Source: Arthrobacter globiformis
GTDB lineage: Bacteria; Actinomycetota; Actinomycetes; Actinomycetales; Micrococcaceae
NCBI RefSeq assembly: GCF_030818015.1
Contig: NZ_JAUSZX010000001.1
Span: 62,001 to 126,000 of the forward strand
Direction of reading: 5' to 3'
Length of the DNA: 64,000 bases
In this document: positions 8,151 to 16,498 of the stretch, piece by piece
Layout: each line of letters begins with the position of its first letter
Numbering within the stretch: the stretch's first letter is position 1
Notes under the pieces: generated by a model
Told to the model about the DNA's origin: nothing
Seen by the model: only the letters and a program-made list of their open reading frames with translations
The model's database searches: none
Program-made: the position numbers and the translations under genes

Positions 8151-8509
8151 CAGACTTTGCGCTCCATGAACCACTCGGTGAAGCCCGACCCGCGCCCGTC
8201 GGAATCGAGCCGGACCACCCACAGGTTCTCGTAGCTCGGACGGTCATCAAGGTACGTGGTGCGGCCCTGCACGAACGCGAGGTCTCCGTCGGACCCCAGC
8301 AGGGACCATTCGAACCTCCAGTCCCCCGGCTGGTCAGCAGAGCCGATCCACCGCTCCACGATCTGTGCCCGGCCGCGCCACGGATCAGGATCGTAGGGCC
8401 GCGTGGCGTACACGGCCTCCTCCGTGAAGAGCGCCCCGATATCCTCGGGATCGTTCGTGGTCCACGCCGCGATGTATTTGTCCATCCACTGCCTGATTGC
8501 GTCAGTCAT
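8150..8509 (-). CDS. SnoaL-like / NTF2-like domain protein
   Basis: The product is 119 aa starting at ATG 8509 (MTDAIRQWMDKYIAAWTTND). The pattern of an N-terminal helix ending in WTTNDPEDIGALFTEEAVY, a 'PYDPDPWRGRAQIVERW' segment and a terminal beta sheet is typical of the cone-shaped SnoaL/NTF2 fold used by small isomerases, hydrolases and binding proteins. The frame is open further upstream, but the extra residues are low-complexity and overlap the next gene. The ATG was therefore chosen because domain similarity begins there. The substrate is unknown. Confidence 0.7.
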   Translation of the reverse strand: MTDAIRQWMDKYIAAWTTNDPEDIGALFTEEAVYATRPYDPDPWRGRAQIVERWIGSADQPGDWRFEWSLLGSDGDLAFVQGRTTYLDDRPSYENLWVVRLDSDGRGSGFTEWFMERKV

Positions 8510-8556
8510 GGGTCCGTTGTATCTCGGCCCTGTACTACCCACAAGAGCCCGCCGCC

Positions 8557-9519
8557 TCAGTCGCCCCCGAACTGCTTCCATTTCTGTTCCCACGCCCTGC
8601 GCGCCTCGATGTCCTTGCGGATGACCTCGAACGTTTCGAGCTCGGCCTGCTTGCCGCGCTGCCAGTCCCGAGGGTTGAGGGACTTCCGTCCGTTGTCCAG
8701 GAGCATCAGGGCACGGTCCGTCAGGGCGTCGTTGCGCAGGGACATGCTGGTCTTCTGCCGCCGCAGGACTTCCTTGAGTGCCTGCTGGGCCTGACTGTAC
8801 GCGCCGAGCCGGCGGAGGGAGCGCGCCCGCACCAGGAGCAGTGCAGCGGAGAGGTCGTCGGCGTTCAGCAGGCCTTCCGTCCAGACCACCACCTCCTGGT
8901 CCCTGCCTAGGGCGGCTGCGAGTGCGCACCTCGCCAGTGCGGTGGGCAGCGACGGCGGCAGCCTGACCAGCGTTTCAAAAGCCGCCTCGGTCTGTCCCGT
9001 CTCGCGGAGGGAATGCGAGAGAGCAAGGAATACCGACTCCTCGCTGAACAGCACCGGCACCACGATGCGTTCGGCCACTTCCACCCGGGTGACCACGCGC
9101 GTGAGGTAACTGGCGGCGAACTGGTTGGCCTCGTCGTCGTTCCTTATGGAAAGCCCGCGCTGCAGGAGCTCCGCGGCCCGCAGGTAGCCGCCCTGCTTGT
9201 AGGCGAGGAGGCCGGCCATCACGCAGCAGAGTCCGGCCCAGCCCGGGTAGGCGCGGCCGGCGGCGATGAGCCGGTTGGGGTCTGCGTTGGAGAAGATGGC
9301 GTCGTACACGGTCCGGGCCGCTTTTCCGGGCAGCAGCTTGAGCCGCGGGACGCTGCCGTCCACGCTAAGCCGGGAGTCCCCTCCCCCGAGCATGCCGTGG
9401 ATGAGCCCGCCCATGCCTTCGGCTATTTCGCGCACCGGGGTGCGGATTCTGCTGCCGCCGAAGGGCGTGAGGTCGCGCGTGTCGCGGTAGATCGGTCCTG
9501 GAAACTGCCCCGCGCTCAT
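8557..9519 (-). CDS. helical-repeat (TPR-like) protein of unknown function
   Basis: The product is 320 aa. After about 80 residues of basic, Gly-rich sequence it consists of alanine- and leucine-rich helix pairs, for example GGYLRAAELLQRGLSIRND and LGAYSQAQQALKEVLRRQ, spaced like tetratricopeptide repeats. The C-terminus is charged and coiled (QAELETFEVIRKDIEARRAWEQKW). There is no signal peptide or membrane span, so it is probably a cytoplasmic scaffold. It lies 26 bp downstream of the DUF456 gene on the same strand and 47 bp upstream of the SnoaL-like gene. A TAGCAT hexamer sits 6 nt before the ATG, so it may also have its own leaderless promoter. Confidence 0.65.
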   Translation of the reverse strand: MSAGQFPGPIYRDTRDLTPFGGSRIRTPVREIAEGMGGLIHGMLGGGDSRLSVDGSVPRLKLLPGKAARTVYDAIFSNADPNRLIAAGRAYPGWAGLCCVMAGLLAYKQGGYLRAAELLQRGLSIRNDDEANQFAASYLTRVVTRVEVAERIVVPVLFSEESVFLALSHSLRETGQTEAAFETLVRLPPSLPTALARCALAAALGRDQEVVVWTEGLLNADDLSAALLLVRARSLRRLGAYSQAQQALKEVLRRQKTSMSLRNDALTDRALMLLDNGRKSLNPRDWQRGKQAELETFEVIRKDIEARRAWEQKWKQFGGD

Positions 9520-9525
9520 TCCTCC

Positions 9526-9531
9526 ATGCTA
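9526..9531 (-). promoter_or_regulatory. putative -10 of the helical-repeat gene
   Basis: TAGCAT on the minus strand is separated by GGAGGA (6 nt) from the ATG. The GGAGGA abuts the start codon and is too close to work as a ribosome site. Confidence 0.35.
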
Positions 9532-9545
9532 ACGGCGGCCCGGAA

Positions 9546-10049
9546 CTACGCCGAAGCGGCGCCCACCCACACGCCCACCACCCAGGTGCTGGCCGCGAGG
9601 CAGGCCAGGCCGAACTCCACGAGCATTCCCAGCCCGGTGGCCTTCAGGGCCGCCCAGCTCGAGGTCAGCGCTGCCCGGAAGTTGCGCGTGCGCTGGACTT
9701 CACTGAGGAGCAGCCCGGCGGCAAAGCCCACGAACAGGCCCACCACGGGAATGACGAACATGCCGGCAATCCCCAGTACAACGCCGATTGCGACGCTCCG
9801 GTTGGGGATCCGGTGTTCCCTCAGTTTTCGGCCGGCGAGGACGGCGCTGGCCGCCATGCCTGCCAGCACAAACACCATGCCCACGGCGAAAACCACCCAG
9901 CCGGTCACACCCTCACCGCCCCAGATTGCCCATGCCAACAGGCTCAGGCCGATCAGGAAACTGCCCGGCAGGACGGGGATGACGGTGCCGGCAACGCCAA
10001 CCAGGATAGCCAGGCCGCAGAGGACGGTCACGAGGGTTTGGGCGTTCAT
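9546..10049 (-). CDS. DUF456 family membrane protein
   Basis: The product is 167 aa with about five membrane segments. It shows the DUF456 hallmarks: an N-terminal GVAGTVIPVLPGSFLIG, and in the middle IPVVGLFVGFAAGLLLSE, a glycine-rich pair of helices. The function of the family is unknown. The gene is the first of a possible three-gene run on the minus strand with the helical-repeat and SnoaL-like genes. Its ATG is preceded by TAGACT 6 nt upstream and has no Shine-Dalgarno, which suggests a leaderless message. Confidence 0.8.
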   Translation of the reverse strand: MNAQTLVTVLCGLAILVGVAGTVIPVLPGSFLIGLSLLAWAIWGGEGVTGWVVFAVGMVFVLAGMAASAVLAGRKLREHRIPNRSVAIGVVLGIAGMFVIPVVGLFVGFAAGLLLSEVQRTRNFRAALTSSWAALKATGLGMLVEFGLACLAASTWVVGVWVGAASA

Positions 10050-10055
10050 GCCCCC

Positions 10056-10061
10056 AGTCTA
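10056..10061 (-). promoter_or_regulatory. putative -10 of the DUF456 gene (leaderless)
   Basis: TAGACT on the minus strand is followed by GGGGGC and then the ATG. Confidence 0.45.
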
Positions 10062-10115
10062 GGGTCCGGGCGGCGTAGGGTTTTGCTCCGCGGAGCGCGG
10101 ACTTGCCGGGAACGA

Positions 10116-10155
10116 CGACGGCGGCGCCTCCCCAGCACGGGAGGCACCGCCGTCG
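10116..10155 (-). terminator. hairpin downstream of the malic enzyme gene
   Basis: The arms 10116-10132 and 10139-10155 pair at 16 of 17 positions around a 6-nt loop. There is no T tract, as is usual for GC-rich actinobacterial terminators. It lies between the malic enzyme stop and the DUF456 promoter. Confidence 0.55.
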
Positions 10156-10229
10156 GGCTCCGGATAGCCCTGCGCCTTCAGCCAGCCGTTCCCGGCCGGC
10201 GCTTCAGTCGGCCTAAACCGGCGTCGGCC

Positions 10230-11435
10230 CTAGTTGGCTTCGGCTTCGACTGCCGCGGCAACCGCGGCCGTGACGGCCGGGGCAACGCGCGGGTCCAGCG
10301 GGCTGGGCACAATGTAGGACGCGGACAGCTTGTCATCGGCCAGTTCGGCAATGGCGCGGGCCGCGGCAACCTTCATTGCAGGGGTGATGCGGCGCGCACC
10401 GGCGTCCAGGGCGCCTCGGAAGATGCCGGGGAACGCCAGGACGTTGTTGATCTGGTTGGGGAAGTCGCTGCGGCCGGTGGCCACCACCGCGGCGTACTTG
10501 GACGCGACCTCGGGAAGGACTTCGGGGTCCGGGTTGGACAGTGCGAACACGATGGAGCTGTGGTTCATCAGCTTCAGGTGCTCCTCGGCCAGCTTGGAGG
10601 AGGAAACGCCGACGAAGACGTCCGCGCCCAGCAGGGCTTCCCCGGGGCCACCTGAGATGCCGCGCGGGTTGCTGCGCTGCGCCATCTGCGCCTTCTTGCT
10701 GGCGGGGTCGGCAATGATGTCGGCCCGCTCGGAGTTGATCACGCCACGCGAATCCAGCAGCACCACGTCATCGATGCCAGCGGTGAGAAGGATTTCGGCG
10801 ATGGCGATGCCTGCGGCACCGGCGCCGGAGATCACCACGCGGAGTTCCTCGAGCCCGCGGCCGGTGACCTTGGCGGCTCCGGTCAGCGCGGCGAGGACCA
10901 CGACGGCGGTGCCATGCTGGTCATCGTGCATGACGGGGCAGTCGAGGGCTTCGATGAGCTTTTCTTCCAGCTCGAAGCAGCGCGGAGCGGAGACGTCCTC
11001 GAGGTTGACGGCACCGAAGCTGGGGCGCAGCCGGACAAGGGTCTCCACGATCTCATCGACGTCGGTGGTGTTGAGGACCAGCGGGATGGAGTCCAGCTCG
11101 CCGAAGGCCTTGAAGAGGGCGGACTTGCCCTCCATGACGGGCAGCGAGGCGCTGGCGCCGATGTTTCCCAGGCCGAGGACGGCCGTGCCGTCGCTGACGA
11201 CGGCCACGAGGCGCTGGGCCCAGGTGTGGCTCTTGGCGAGCTCCGGGTCAGCGTGGATGGCCCGGCTGACCTGGGCAACGCCCGGCGTGTAGGCGATGGA
11301 GAGGTCACGCTTGTTGCCGAGGGGAACGGTGCTGGCGATGGAAAGCTTGCCGCCCTCGTGGGCAGCGAAAATTTCCTGGTCAGTCAGCTCTGCGGCTGCA
11401 CTGGTGTCATTCGGAGCGATAGTTTCAGTGGACAC
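10230..11435 (-). CDS. NAD(P)-dependent malic enzyme, short form
   Basis: The product is 401 aa and catalyses oxidative decarboxylation of malate to pyruvate. The start is GTG 11435, which follows an AGGAGA ribosome site by 7 nt. The frame is open 33 codons further upstream, but that stretch has no family similarity. Visible motifs are the Tyr-containing AYTPGVAQVSRAI, the metal/substrate site MHDDQHGTAVV, and the dinucleotide-binding VVISGAGAAGIAIAEILL. The length matches the small bacterial type without a C-terminal phosphotransacetylase domain. The enzyme links the TCA cycle to pyruvate and NADPH supply. It appears monocistronic and is followed by a hairpin. Confidence 0.9.
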   Translation of the reverse strand: MSTETIAPNDTSAAAELTDQEIFAAHEGGKLSIASTVPLGNKRDLSIAYTPGVAQVSRAIHADPELAKSHTWAQRLVAVVSDGTAVLGLGNIGASASLPVMEGKSALFKAFGELDSIPLVLNTTDVDEIVETLVRLRPSFGAVNLEDVSAPRCFELEEKLIEALDCPVMHDDQHGTAVVVLAALTGAAKVTGRGLEELRVVISGAGAAGIAIAEILLTAGIDDVVLLDSRGVINSERADIIADPASKKAQMAQRSNPRGISGGPGEALLGADVFVGVSSSKLAEEHLKLMNHSSIVFALSNPDPEVLPEVASKYAAVVATGRSDFPNQINNVLAFPGIFRGALDAGARRITPAMKVAAARAIAELADDKLSASYIVPSPLDPRVAPAVTAAVAAAVEAEAN

Positions 11436-11712
11436 GTCGTTGTCTCCTGTTGCTAGCCGTGGGCGCACGGCACAGTATGGCTCAAGCATTCGAGGCTCAA
11501 GATGGTCAGAAACGCGCTTCCGCTGACGGCCCAAGGGTGGCGGGTCCCGTCAGAAAGCCCGTGGAGCTGGTGGGTGCTGGCCACTCCGCTACTGCCATGT
11601 TAGACAGGACAAAGGCCCACCCGGTGCCAGATCGGGCCGGATTGAGGGAATAAAGCAGATTTTGAGCTAACTTGTGGCTTATTTCACCGCTTTTCGTGCC
11701 TTTTATGACCTG

Positions 11713-11726
11713 CCGGTCTAGACCGG
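11713..11726. promoter_or_regulatory. perfect 14-nt palindrome after a TetR gene
   Basis: CCGGTCTAGACCGG abuts the TetR stop codon. The 12-mer CTAGACCGGTTA that contains its right half recurs at 11837-11848 inside the TetR coding region. It could be a small terminator or an operator. The rest of 11436-11712 shows no gene. Confidence 0.35.
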
Positions 11727-12323
11727 TTACGCTGTGTTCCGCGCCAGCCGGGGTGCGGGCATCAGCAGGGTGCAGCCCTTCTTAAGTTCTTCCTCCGCCT
11801 CGAACAGGGAAAGCCGCCGGCAGCGCACCGACTGGACTAGACCGGTTAGTGTCAGCAGCAGGACCCGGGCGACCGCCGCGTCCCCGCAGACGGAGGTGAC
11901 GGCACGTTCCGCCAGGGAGTCGATCTCCCGCAGCAGGCCGGTGGTGTCCCGGTCCTTGAGGTACACGCCCTGGCTGAGGCACTGTTCCACGGCGGGCTGC
12001 ATGACGCGCATGTGGAAGATTTCCATCGCCACACCGGCGAGCGCATGGATGCGGACGGCGCCCTGCCCGGTTCCCGTCTTGAGCTCACCGAGCTGATGCC
12101 GGTAAAGGGCCAGCATCAGATGGGTGGCAGAGGGAAAGTAGCGGTACAGGGTGCCGAGGGGAACGTTGGCCTGGGCGGCAACCTCGGAGAGGGTTACGGA
12201 CTTGAGGCCTTTCCGCGCGAAGCCGGCAGCAACCTCGAGGATGCGGTTATAGCGGCGCTGCTGCCGGGGAAGGGTAGGCGGGGCGGCCATGGGCGGAAGA
12301 TCAGGCGTAGAGTCAAGCATCAT
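11727..12323 (-). CDS. TetR family regulator
   Basis: The product is about 198 aa if read from ATG 12323 (MMLDSTPDLPPMAAPP). The N-terminal HTH is clear: RILEVAAGFARKGLKSVTLSEVAAQANVPLGTLYRYFPSATHLMLALYRH. The rest is helical with no recognisable ligand motif. The frame is open upstream, but that part is arginine-rich, overlaps the next gene and lacks homology. No good ribosome site precedes the chosen ATG, so the start is uncertain. The gene lies 173 bp downstream of an MFS transporter on the same strand and may regulate it. Confidence 0.8.
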   Translation of the reverse strand: MMLDSTPDLPPMAAPPTLPRQQRRYNRILEVAAGFARKGLKSVTLSEVAAQANVPLGTLYRYFPSATHLMLALYRHQLGELKTGTGQGAVRIHALAGVAMEIFHMRVMQPAVEQCLSQGVYLKDRDTTGLLREIDSLAERAVTSVCGDAAVARVLLLTLTGLVQSVRCRRLSLFEAEEELKKGCTLLMPAPRLARNTA

Positions 12324-12401
12324 CAGTCCGGAGGTTGGGATTCCTGCTGCAGTCAGGGAGAGCCCCATTCCCGGTCCTGCCGCGATTCGCACTCCACTAT
12401 A

Positions 12402-12441
12402 CGGCACGGGTCTCCGGGTTCCCCGGGAGCCTGACGTGCCG
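12402..12441 (-). terminator. bulged hairpin after the MFS transporter gene
   Basis: CGGCACG...CTCCGGG pairs with CCCGGGAG...CGTGCCG across a very short loop, with a 3-nt bulge. It lies between the MFS stop and the TetR gene and has no T tract. Confidence 0.35.
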
Positions 12442-12496
12442 CCGGGGCTATTGCAGGAGGCGCTCCCGATCCCGGCAGGTTTGGGCCGACCAGCAG

Positions 12497-13786
12497 TTAC
12501 TCGACGCCCTTGATCTTCACCACAAACACGGCACCCAGCAGGCCGATGACGGCGGCGGCGGAAAACAGCGTGACATAGCCGCCGAAGTACCGGACGGACA
12601 GGAAGGCGAGCAGCGGGACAAACACCTGCGGCAGGGAGGCGGCCACATTGATGACCCCCATGTCCTTGCCGCGGTCCGCCGCCTGCGGCAGGACTTGCGT
12701 AAGCAGGGCAAAATCCACAGCCAGGTAAGCGCCGAAGCCGATCCCCAGCACGGCAGCGCCGGCCACTGCACCGGGCCAGACAGGGAAGAAGGCCAGGATG
12801 AGTCCTGCCATGGCGATGGTTACGGATGACCCGATCACGAAGGGCTTGCGCTTGCCTACGCGGTCGCTCCACGGTCCGGCCAGCACCGCGGTGATAATCA
12901 CCATGACCGCGTAGATGCCGGTAAGGACGAGCACGCCCAGGGCCGGGTCCTCGTGGCCGATGATGTCGCGGAGAAAGAAAAGCAGGTACACGATGGTCAG
13001 CTGGTTGCCCACGTTCATCAGGAAGCGTGTGAGCCAGGCCCAGGAAAAGTCAGGGTGCCGTGCCGGACTGATCCAGAAACCCCGGGCGAAGGCCTTCAGC
13101 TGGAACGGCGGGCGTGCGAACAGTGGCAGCACCGGATCGTTCCGGTGGAACAGATACGGCAAAACTGACAGTATGAGGGCCGCGGCACAGAGCCAGTACC
13201 CCACCATGTAGTTCCCGGAGACCATCGCACCAAAGACGGCGCCGATAAGGATGCCAACAGTCTGGCCCATGGCGGCCAACCCGCCAACGGTGGCGCGCTG
13301 GGGCACCGGAACGCGGTCCGGAACGGCCGCCGTGATGGCGGCGTAAGCGGCGTTCGCACCGAGCTGGACCAGGCACCAGAACAGCAGCATCAAGGCAACG
13401 GTCGTGGTCCCGGACATCGCCAGCAGTGCCGCCGTCGCAAGGATGGCCCCTGCCAGGACCCACGGGGCACGCCGGCCGAAGCCGGAGACCGTACGGTCGG
13501 ACAGGGCGCCGAAAAGTGGATTGGCCACCAGTGAAACCGCGGCACCGCAGCTGGTGACGAGCGAATAGATCGCTTCTTTGCTGGGTGCATCGATGCTGAT
13601 GGCCTGCTGGCCAATGAAGACGTTGATGGGCCCGAAGAAGGCGGCGTTGATGCCGACGTTGACGAGGACCAGACCGGTCACCCAGCGCGCGGTGACCTTC
13701 CGCTCCGGTTCGGCGAGCGCGGCGGACTGCCGGCTACCCACCAGGCCGGGGTCGGGTACCGCACCGGGTATGTCGGACAGGCTCAT
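12497..13786 (-). CDS. MFS transporter, sugar/cation-symporter-like
   Basis: The product is 429 aa with twelve predicted membrane segments. The start at ATG 13786 is preceded by GGGGGAGA at good distance. Features include the inter-domain motifs GALSDRTVSGFGRRAPWVLAG between helices 2 and 3 and GPWSDRVGKRKPFVIG in the second half. This duplicated D-R-x-G-(R/K)-R pattern, with 'RAPW' after the first copy, resembles the GPH/SLC45-like sugar symporters more than drug pumps. The TetR gene downstream may control it. It is divergent from rraA with about 160 bp between starts. The substrate is unknown. Confidence 0.75.
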   Translation of the reverse strand: MSLSDIPGAVPDPGLVGSRQSAALAEPERKVTARWVTGLVLVNVGINAAFFGPINVFIGQQAISIDAPSKEAIYSLVTSCGAAVSLVANPLFGALSDRTVSGFGRRAPWVLAGAILATAALLAMSGTTTVALMLLFWCLVQLGANAAYAAITAAVPDRVPVPQRATVGGLAAMGQTVGILIGAVFGAMVSGNYMVGYWLCAAALILSVLPYLFHRNDPVLPLFARPPFQLKAFARGFWISPARHPDFSWAWLTRFLMNVGNQLTIVYLLFFLRDIIGHEDPALGVLVLTGIYAVMVIITAVLAGPWSDRVGKRKPFVIGSSVTIAMAGLILAFFPVWPGAVAGAAVLGIGFGAYLAVDFALLTQVLPQAADRGKDMGVINVAASLPQVFVPLLAFLSVRYFGGYVTLFSAAAVIGLLGAVFVVKIKGVE

Positions 13787-13945
13787 AGCGGTCTCCCCCT
13801 GGAACATCGTGATGATGGAATCAGACTATCGTGGGCATCAACAGCAACGCGGAGTCGCTTACGGCCCAATCCGGGCATCACATCGGGCGATAGGTGACCC
13901 CGCGCTGCTTCCGTCCGAGGCCAAGAGACCGTCCTAGGAGAACCA

Positions 13946-14455
13946 ATGACCGCTTCGCCTGCCAGCCACTCAGCCCCCGCCACCACTGCCGCCGTCAACA
14001 CCGCCGACCTCTACGATGAGCGCGGCGACGAGCTGGACTCCATCTCCCTGCAGTTCCAGTCCCTGGGCGGCCGCACACATTTCAGCGGGCCCGTCCGGAC
14101 CGTGCGCTGCCTGGAGGACAACGCCCTCGTCAAGACTGTCCTCGCCACACCCGGGAACGGCGCCGTGCTCGTCGTCGACGGGGGCGGTTCCCTGCGGACA
14201 GCACTGATGGGGGACCTGATCGCGGCGAGCGCCGTGGCGAACGGCTGGGCCGGCGTTGTAGTTAACGGTGCCATCCGCGACCGCGAGGCCATCGCCGAAC
14301 TCCCCCTCGGCGTCAAGGCCCTCGGCAGCAACCCGCGCAAGAGCGCCAAGGCCGGGGCGGGAGAGACTGACGTTGACCTGCTGATCGACGGCGTGACCAT
14401 CCGCACCGGAGCCAGGATCTGGTGTGACCCGGACGGAATCCTCATCGAACGCTAA
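13946..14455 (+). CDS. rraA: RraA family protein
   Basis: The product is 169 aa, close to the 161 aa of E. coli RraA, starting at ATG 13946 after AGGAGAACC. It contains the family core MGDLIAASAVANGWAGVVVNGAIRD, where the Gly-Asp-Leu and the Arg-Asp pair form the substrate/metal site of related HMG/CHA aldolases. It also has TDVDLLIDGVTIRTGARIWCDPDGI near the end. RraA was described as an inhibitor of RNase E, but many actinobacterial members may instead be 4-hydroxy-4-methyl-2-oxoglutarate aldolases or oxaloacetate decarboxylases. The context does not separate these roles. Confidence 0.82.
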   Translation: MTASPASHSAPATTAAVNTADLYDERGDELDSISLQFQSLGGRTHFSGPVRTVRCLEDNALVKTVLATPGNGAVLVVDGGGSLRTALMGDLIAASAVANGWAGVVVNGAIRDREAIAELPLGVKALGSNPRKSAKAGAGETDVDLLIDGVTIRTGARIWCDPDGILIER

Positions 14456-14512
14456 GGGACGCGCGAGAAGAGCCGCGGAAAAATGTCCGTTGCTCCGGGG
14501 AACAAAGCTGCA

Positions 14513-14527
14513 AGTAACATAGTTACT
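14513..14527. promoter_or_regulatory. palindromic operator candidate upstream of a drug-efflux MFS gene
   Basis: AGTAACATAGTTACT is a perfect 6-3-6 inverted repeat about 50 bp before the ATG. A second, imperfect repeat (AGTTAC...GCAACT) overlaps its right half. AT-rich palindromes like this before EmrB-type pumps are usually MarR- or TetR-bound. No regulator gene is adjacent. Confidence 0.45.
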
Positions 14528-14576
14528 GAAAGCAACTATCAAATGCGATCCCCTTTCTCTTGACCTTGGAGCAGCC

Positions 14577-16229
14577 ATGTCCAAAACCACCGCCGGACCC
14601 GCGCCCGGAGAGGCCCTGACGCAGCGGCAGACCATCACCGTCATGGTGGGGCTGATGCTCGGTATGTTCCTGTCCTCGCTGGACCAGACCATCGTGTCCA
14701 CCTCCATCTACACCATCGCCAACGACCTCGACGGGCTCTCGCTACAGGCATGGGCGACCACCGCGTACCTCATCACGTCCACGGTCACCACGCCGCTGTA
14801 CGGCAAGCTCAGCGATATCTTCGGCCGCCGTCCGCTCTACCTCGCGGCGATCATCATCTTCCTTGCCGGCTCGCTGTATGCGGGCTCAGTGCACTCGATG
14901 ACGGAACTTGCCATCGCCCGCGGCATCCAGGGCATGGGCGCCGGCGGCCTGCTGGCACTGGCGCTGACCATCATCGGCGACATCGTCCCGCTCAAGGACC
15001 GGGCCAAGTTCCAGGGCTACTTCATGTCCGTGTTCGGCATCTCCTCGGTCCTCGGCCCGGTGGTGGGCGGTGCCTTCGCCGGTTCGGAGAGCATCCTTGG
15101 CTTCGACGGTTGGCGCTGGGTCTTCTTCATCAACCTGCCCATCGGCCTGGCCGCACTGGCCGTGGTGTTTCTCTACCTGCACCTGCCCGCCAAGCACGTG
15201 AAGCAGAAGATCGACTACTGGGGCGCCGCCGCCATCACGCTGGCCATCGTGCCGCTGCTGCTCGTGGCCGAACAGGGCCGCAGCTGGGGCTGGACCTCGG
15301 CCAACTCCTTCATCTGCTACGGCCTGGGAGTGGCCGGCATTGTTGCGTTCCTGCTGGCCGAGCGCCGCGCCGGCGACTACGCGCTCATCCCGCTGCGCCT
15401 CTTCCGGAATGTCACCTTCGGGCTGTCCTCGCTGCTGAACTTCATCATCGGCATCGGCATGTTCGGTGCCATCGCCATGTTGCCCATGTACCTGCAGCTG
15501 GTCAAGGGCCTGACGCCCACCGAAGCCGGCCTGATGATGATCACCTTCACAATCGGCATCCTGATCGGCTCCATCACCGCCGGGCGCACCATCTCGTCGT
15601 CGGGCACCTTCCGGATTTTCCCGATCCTCGGCACCGCGATCCTGACCACCGCTGCCATCGTCATGGGTCTGTCGCTTGGCGCTGACACCGAACTCTGGGT
15701 CCCCGGTCTGATCGCGGTCTTCTTCGGTCTGGGCCTGGGCTTCTGCATGCAGCCGCTCACCCTCGCGATGCAGGTCTCGGTGCCTTCGAAGGACATGGGC
15801 GTGGGCACCTCCACCGCCGCGTTCTTCCGCTCCATGGGCGGCGCGGTGGGCACTGCGGTGTTCATTTCCATGCTGTTCAGCCTGGCCGCGGACAAGATCG
15901 CCAACGGCATGAAGGACGCCATGCAGAACGCCGACTACGTGAAGGTCCTCCAGGACCCCGCCGTCGCCGCCGACCCCGCCAACGCCAAGCTCCATGATTT
16001 CTTCAAGAACGGCGCCAGCAACGATTCCCTCAACGACACCAGCTGGCTGCACTCCGCGAACCCGGTGCTCACCCGGCCCATCACCGAGGGCTTTGCCCAG
16101 TCGATCGACGCGGTCATGCTCACCGCCGCCGTCCTCACCGGCATCGCCTTCCTCATCAGCTTCGCGCTGCCGAAGAAGAAACTGACGGACCCCAAGGCAG
16201 TGATGAAGGAGCCCGCGGCCGCCCACTAG
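14577..16229 (+). CDS. DHA2-type MFS multidrug transporter (EmrB/QacA-like)
   Basis: The product is 550 aa with fourteen predicted membrane segments and starts at ATG 14577 after TTGGAG. The first helix holds the DHA2 motif LDQTIVSTSIYTIANDL. The loop GKLSDIFGRRPLYL is motif A, and a long periplasmic loop occupies about residues 445-500 before the last helix. These proteins expel hydrophobic toxic compounds by proton antiport. It is followed by a strong terminator, so it is probably monocistronic. The palindrome in its promoter suggests repressor control. Confidence 0.88.
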   Translation: MSKTTAGPAPGEALTQRQTITVMVGLMLGMFLSSLDQTIVSTSIYTIANDLDGLSLQAWATTAYLITSTVTTPLYGKLSDIFGRRPLYLAAIIIFLAGSLYAGSVHSMTELAIARGIQGMGAGGLLALALTIIGDIVPLKDRAKFQGYFMSVFGISSVLGPVVGGAFAGSESILGFDGWRWVFFINLPIGLAALAVVFLYLHLPAKHVKQKIDYWGAAAITLAIVPLLLVAEQGRSWGWTSANSFICYGLGVAGIVAFLLAERRAGDYALIPLRLFRNVTFGLSSLLNFIIGIGMFGAIAMLPMYLQLVKGLTPTEAGLMMITFTIGILIGSITAGRTISSSGTFRIFPILGTAILTTAAIVMGLSLGADTELWVPGLIAVFFGLGLGFCMQPLTLAMQVSVPSKDMGVGTSTAAFFRSMGGAVGTAVFISMLFSLAADKIANGMKDAMQNADYVKVLQDPAVAADPANAKLHDFFKNGASNDSLNDTSWLHSANPVLTRPITEGFAQSIDAVMLTAAVLTGIAFLISFALPKKKLTDPKAVMKEPAAAH

Positions 16230-16260
16230 GCACGGTTTACGGTACTTCCGCACCTGCGTT

Positions 16261-16290
16261 ACGGCAGGCACCTTCCGGGGTGCCTGCCGT
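16261..16290 (+). terminator. intrinsic terminator of the DHA2 transporter
   Basis: ACGGCAGGCACC and GGTGCCTGCCGT form a perfect 12-bp stem around TTCCGG and are followed by TTCGTTTT. Confidence 0.85.
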
Positions 16291-16330
16291 TTCGTTTTCC
16301 GCGGAAATCCGCCGTAAACGGCACCAAACG

Positions 16331-16364
16331 GACGACGACGGCGGGACCGCCCGACGTCGTCGTC
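16331..16364. repeat. inverted repeat GACGACGACG...CGTCGTCGTC
   Basis: Ten-base arms flank an internal GCGGG/CCCG pairing. It lies between the terminator and the sugar porter gene. The ACGACGGCGG core recurs in other gaps of this window. Confidence 0.45.
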
Positions 16365-16498
16365 CTCCGTCCCGGAGTGGATCAGCGGGCGGTGACGTGG
16401 CACACTGTTAGGCGCGTGTGCGCCGGCCGACAGGGCCGGTTTCCGCAGCCGACGACGTTTGCACCGCATCCACCCAACCCCCGAACCAAGGGAGAACC

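Noticed and set aside
16418..16498. N-terminal extension of the sugar porter
   Set aside because: The extra 27 residues are unlike the family, and ATG 16499 has a proper AGGGAGAA site.
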